The notes under the pieces are model-generated. The model made no database searches and was not told the DNA's origin. It was given only the letters and a program-made list of their open reading frames with translations. The translations under genes were made by a program, and so were the position numbers. This document shows, in pieces, positions 6,214 through 8,268 of a DNA stretch of 8,268 bases (positions are counted from its first letter, which is position 1; each line of letters starts with the position of its first letter). Origin of the DNA: Candidatus Dadabacteria bacterium (lineage in GTDB: Bacteria; Desulfobacterota_D; UBA1144; Nemesobacterales; JAJCZQ01); assembly GCA_030624695.1 (NCBI GenBank), contig JAUXJP010000032.1, forward strand, positions 1 to 8,268, in the 5' to 3' direction.

Positions 6214-6945
6214 CTATATAAACCTCACATCTGTAATAATGCCCTTGGCAAGAAGGAATACATATAAATCTGCCAGCGCAACAAACACAAGGCTAATCCA
6301 AGCATAAAGCATATGCCTCTCGTTAAATGCACTTGCCGCTCCCCATAACCTGAACCTTGTAGGACAGCCTGAAAAAACATCAAGATTCCCACCTACCAGG
6401 TGCCTGAATGAATGGCAGGAGAGGGAATATAGTGTTAGTAATATTGCATTTATAGTTAACACAATTGACCCAAGGCCAATACCAATCCCATCCCTGAAAT
6501 TGAAAGCTATAATTGCATCATACCAGAGGAAAATCAGGATAATTGTTGCTGCATAGAAAAAGAACCTGTGTACGTTCTGGAGTATAAACGGAAATGAAGA
6601 TTCTCCCTTATAATCTTTATTACTTCTTAAAGGATTAACTGCACATGCCGGGGGAGAAAGGAAAAAAGACCTGTAATATGCCTTCCTGTAGTAATAACAG
6701 GTTGCCCTGAACCCAAGTGGAGCCCACAAAATAAGCAGTGCAGGTGAAAATGGCCACCAGTTGGCAAGTATTAAGGGTGAATAAAAAGGTGATAAGTAGG
6801 GATCACTGAAATAAAACTCATTTGAAAGTGCCCTCCATGTTGAATAAATACCGAATGCACCAAGGACCGTTGCAGTAATTAACGGTTCAACCCACCAAGC
6901 ATCTTTCCTTAAAGTTAAAACGTTTTGCCCAGTACCATTTGACAT
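6214..6945 (-). CDS. sdhC: Succinate dehydrogenase/fumarate reductase membrane subunit, five-helix 'Sdh1'-like type
   Basis: The 243-residue integral membrane protein anchors the SdhAB head and passes electrons to quinone. About five hydrophobic segments are visible: near residues 21-40, 68-86, 126-148, 156-178 and 211-235. That is one five-helix subunit rather than separate SdhC and SdhD, and no sdhD is present. The motifs CYYYRKAYYRSFF (from residue 83), SPPACAV (to 103), LQNVHRFFFYA and SLSCHSFRH resemble, from memory, the SdhC of mycobacterial Sdh1, not the Wolinella/Bacillus diheme cytochrome b. All Cys (83, 101, 177, 194) and all His (126, 178, 182, 211) number four each, possible metal-cluster ligands. 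The ATG has GGAGG seven bases upstream (6953-6957). The stop is 2 bases from the sdhA start, implying translational coupling. The family call is firm; cofactor type and reaction direction are inferred. Confidence 0.88.
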   Translation of the reverse strand: MSNGTGQNVLTLRKDAWWVEPLITATVLGAFGIYSTWRALSNEFYFSDPYLSPFYSPLILANWWPFSPALLILWAPLGFRATCYYYRKAYYRSFFLSPPACAVNPLRSNKDYKGESSFPFILQNVHRFFFYAATIILIFLWYDAIIAFNFRDGIGIGLGSIVLTINAILLTLYSLSCHSFRHLVGGNLDVFSGCPTRFRLWGAASAFNERHMLYAWISLVFVALADLYVFLLAKGIITDVRFI

Positions 6946-6973
6946 TTAACTTCCTCCAAAAGTTGTTTCAAAT

Positions 6974-6994
6974 ATACACTTAATGTAAATGTAT
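6974..6994. repeat. 21-bp imperfect inverted repeat in the mdh-sdhC gap, operator-like
   Basis: Plus-strand arms ATACACTTA and TAAATGTAT flank a 3-base centre (ATG); eight of nine arm positions pair. It sits 17 bases upstream of the sdhC ribosome binding site and overlaps the start region of the weak promoter candidate. The dyad is seen directly. A role as a repressor or activator site for the sdh genes is inference. It does not resemble the FNR or CRP half-sites I know. It lacks a GC-rich stem and U-tract, so it is not an intrinsic terminator. Confidence 0.4.
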
Positions 6995-7022
6995 CTAATA
7001 TTTTTTATACAGCAGAATTCAA
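6995..7022 (-). promoter_or_regulatory. Weak candidate promoter upstream of sdhC
   Basis: The 86-base mdh-sdhC gap is the longest within the TCA run and is very AT-rich. On the minus strand a TTGAAT (7022-7017) is followed after 16 bases by TATTAG (7000-6995), a moderate housekeeping -35/-10 match (5 of 6 and 4 of 6). Transcription would begin near 6988, inside the inverted repeat at 6974-6994. AT-rich DNA yields such matches by chance, so this is a suggestion only. The sdh genes may simply be read through from icd-mdh. Confidence 0.25.
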
Positions 7023-7031
7023 TTTTGAAAT

Positions 7032-7973
7032 CTATAAAATGCCTGCATCATCAATTACATCACAAAGTTCTTTTACATGGCCTGCAGACACATTAAGCTC
7101 TTCCTGTTCGTCTTTCTGAAGATCAATCTGAATAATTTCTTCAACACCTTTTCTTCCGAGTTTAACAGGTAAACCAACAAAGATATTATCAATTCCGTAT
7201 TCACCTTCAGCATGAACACAGCATGGTAAAATTTTCTTTTTATCTTTTAGTATTGCTTCAGCCATTTCAACAGCTGAAGTCCCGGGTGCATAAAAAGCAC
7301 TTCCTGTCTTTAATAGTCCGACAATCTCTGCCCCTCCCTTACGGGTCCTTGTTATCAGTGCATCAATAGTTGCTTCATCCATCAGGTCAGTGATTGGTAT
7401 TCCCGCTACTGTCGTGTACCTTGCAAGAGGTACCATATCATCTCCGTGGCCGCCTAATACAAATGCATGAATATTTTCGACAGATACTCCAAGTTCCATG
7501 GCAATAAATGTTCTGAACCTTGCTGAATCCAGCACACCTGCCATACCCATAACCCTTTCACGTGGAAATCCGCTTACTTTATGTGCAACGTATACCATTG
7601 CGTCCAGCGGGTTTGTTACCAGGATCAGAATTGAATCTGGTGAATGTTTTACCACATTCTCAGTAACTTCTTTTACAATTTTTGTGTTTGTTGAGACAAG
7701 GTCGTCCCTGCTCATTCCAGGTTTCCTTGGTATCCCGGAAGTGATAATCACTACATCAGAATTTGAAGTATCTTCATAGTTGTTTGTTCCGATAAAATTG
7801 ACATCTGATCCTATAACGGGACACATCTGGTGAAGGTCAAGTGCCTTACCCTGGGGCATTCCTTCTACGATATCTACTAATACTACATCTGCTAATTCCT
7901 GATCAGCTATTTGAAAGGCTGCTGACGCACCTACATTACCCGCACCTATTACGGATATTTTAGGCCTGCTCAT
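7032..7973 (-). CDS. mdh: Malate dehydrogenase, NAD-dependent, LDH-like type
   Basis: It interconverts malate and oxaloacetate with NAD in the TCA cycle. The protein is 313 residues, normal for the lactate-dehydrogenase-like MDH group common outside enterobacteria. The Rossmann loop GAGNVG is at residues 10-15, and Asp34 ends the second beta strand, favouring NAD. The substrate loop IPRKPGMSRDDL holds Arg83 and Arg89. Arg83 sits where lactate dehydrogenases have Gln, so malate is the expected substrate. Asn121 (VTNPLD), Asp149 and Arg152 (LDSARFR) and catalytic His176 (GGHGDDM) complete the active site. The ATG start has an AGGAG seven bases upstream (7981-7985). It lies between icd and sdhC in one orientation, consistent with a TCA operon, with an 86-base gap before sdhC. 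No defects are visible. Confidence 0.96.
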   Translation of the reverse strand: MSRPKISVIGAGNVGASAAFQIADQELADVVLVDIVEGMPQGKALDLHQMCPVIGSDVNFIGTNNYEDTSNSDVVIITSGIPRKPGMSRDDLVSTNTKIVKEVTENVVKHSPDSILILVTNPLDAMVYVAHKVSGFPRERVMGMAGVLDSARFRTFIAMELGVSVENIHAFVLGGHGDDMVPLARYTTVAGIPITDLMDEATIDALITRTRKGGAEIVGLLKTGSAFYAPGTSAVEMAEAILKDKKKILPCCVHAEGEYGIDNIFVGLPVKLGRKGVEEIIQIDLQKDEQEELNVSAGHVKELCDVIDDAGIL

Positions 7974-8016
7974 TTTAATTCTCCTGTTCTATTATTTTAT
8001 TATAAAGACTACTAAA

Positions 8017-8268
8017 CTACTTACCCAGAGCCTTATCCATATTATCGACAATTGCCTGTGCATATTCTGAACATTTTAACAAAGTAGCACCTTCCATCTG
8101 GCGTTCAAGGTCGTAAGTAACTGTCTTGTTAAGTACTGTTTCTTCCATAGCCCTGACCACTAAACCAGCTGCTTCGTTCCATCCAAGGTACTGAAACATC
8201 ATAACACCAGACAAAATAACTGAACCTGGATTTACCTTATCCTGCCCTGTATATTTTGGTGCTGTGCC
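8017..8268 (-). CDS. icd: NADP-dependent isocitrate dehydrogenase, C-terminal 83 residues (5' end outside window)
   Basis: Icd oxidatively decarboxylates isocitrate to 2-oxoglutarate, reducing NADP, in the cytoplasm. The reading frame is open to the window edge and ends in TAG. Only the last 83 residues are visible, beginning GTAPKYTGQDKVNPGS, which matches the cofactor-binding loop of E. coli-type Icd almost residue for residue. The Lys and Tyr of PKY (visible residues 5-6), plus Tyr52 and Arg56 in TVTYDLERQMEG, correspond to E. coli Lys344, Tyr345, Tyr391 and Arg395. Those contact the 2'-phosphate region of NADP, so NADP rather than NAD specificity is inferred. The C-terminus (LLKCSEYAQAIVDNM) is also typical of the family. 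mdh follows after 43 bases with its own ribosome binding site, so the two are probably co-transcribed. A TTG at 8214 in the same frame is internal, not the start. Confidence 0.95.
   Translation of the reverse strand, partial: GTAPKYTGQDKVNPGSVILSGVMMFQYLGWNEAAGLVVRAMEETVLNKTVTYDLERQMEGATLLKCSEYAQAIVDNMDKALGK

Noticed and set aside
6214..6945. Wolinella/Bacillus-type diheme cytochrome b as identity of SdhC
   Set aside because: The five-helix count agrees, but the CYYYRKAYYR, SPPACAV and SLSCHSFRH motifs point to the Sdh1-like family, so a diheme assignment is not supported by what I can read.
7032..7973. Lactate dehydrogenase as an alternative to malate dehydrogenase
   Set aside because: The specificity position carries Arg83 (IPRKPGMSR), diagnostic of malate rather than lactate enzymes, and the neighbours are TCA-cycle genes.
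7974..8016. Promoter in the icd-mdh gap
   Set aside because: The 43 bases are AT-rich but hold no paired -35/-10 elements at suitable spacing; only the mdh ribosome binding site is clear.

Overview
The window is a compact, AT-rich stretch (roughly 40% G+C by eye) of bacterial chromosome. Every recognisable gene lies on the minus strand, so it reads from the high-coordinate end to the low. It carries two functional blocks. The first is a TCA-cycle run: the 3' end of icd (NADP isocitrate dehydrogenase), then mdh (malate dehydrogenase), sdhC, sdhA and sdhB (three-subunit succinate dehydrogenase / fumarate reductase) and sucC (succinyl-CoA synthetase beta). The second is a heat-shock pair: an RpoH-type (sigma-32-like) sigma factor followed 24 bases later by dnaK, which runs off the low end. 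No mobile element, CRISPR array, tRNA or rRNA was seen, and no intergenic gap exceeds 107 bases.

Organism: DnaK has the extra segment near residue 85-110 typical of Gram-negative-type DnaK proteins. A sigma-32-like factor is present and no CIRCE element was found. The SDH is not the proteobacterial SdhCDAB type. Its sequence motifs resemble the trimeric 'Sdh1' type known from mycobacteria, which I recall also occurs in several anaerobic or microaerobic Gram-negative lineages. I infer a Gram-negative bacterium outside the gamma- and alphaproteobacteria, for example a deltaproteobacterial, Nitrospinota-, Nitrospirota- or Planctomycetes-like lineage. The window alone does not settle which.

Layout (minus strand): icd end (8268-8017), 43-nt gap, mdh (7973-7032), 86-nt gap with a 21-bp inverted repeat, then sdhC (6945-6214), sdhA (6211-4490) and sdhB (4489-3758) packed with 2-nt and 0-nt gaps. 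A 34-nt gap with a strong ribosome binding site leads to sucC with a TTG start (3723-2563). A 107-nt gap holding a strong promoter candidate precedes rpoH (2455-1595) and dnaK (1570 to beyond base 1). The metabolic genes cover isocitrate to 2-oxoglutarate, succinyl-CoA to succinate, succinate to fumarate, and malate to oxaloacetate. Fumarase, 2-oxoglutarate-oxidising enzymes and sucD are not in view.

Most noteworthy: (1) the SDH membrane subunit has exactly four Cys and four His, mostly near membrane segments, and belongs by motif to the family in which a membrane-embedded Rieske-type FeS cluster has been described. (2) The promoter upstream of rpoH fits both a housekeeping promoter and, exactly, the alphaproteobacterial RpoH promoter consensus as I remember it, suggesting self-activation. 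(3) rpoH is coupled directly to dnaK, the chaperone that restrains RpoH in E. coli. (4) sucC is separated from sucD.
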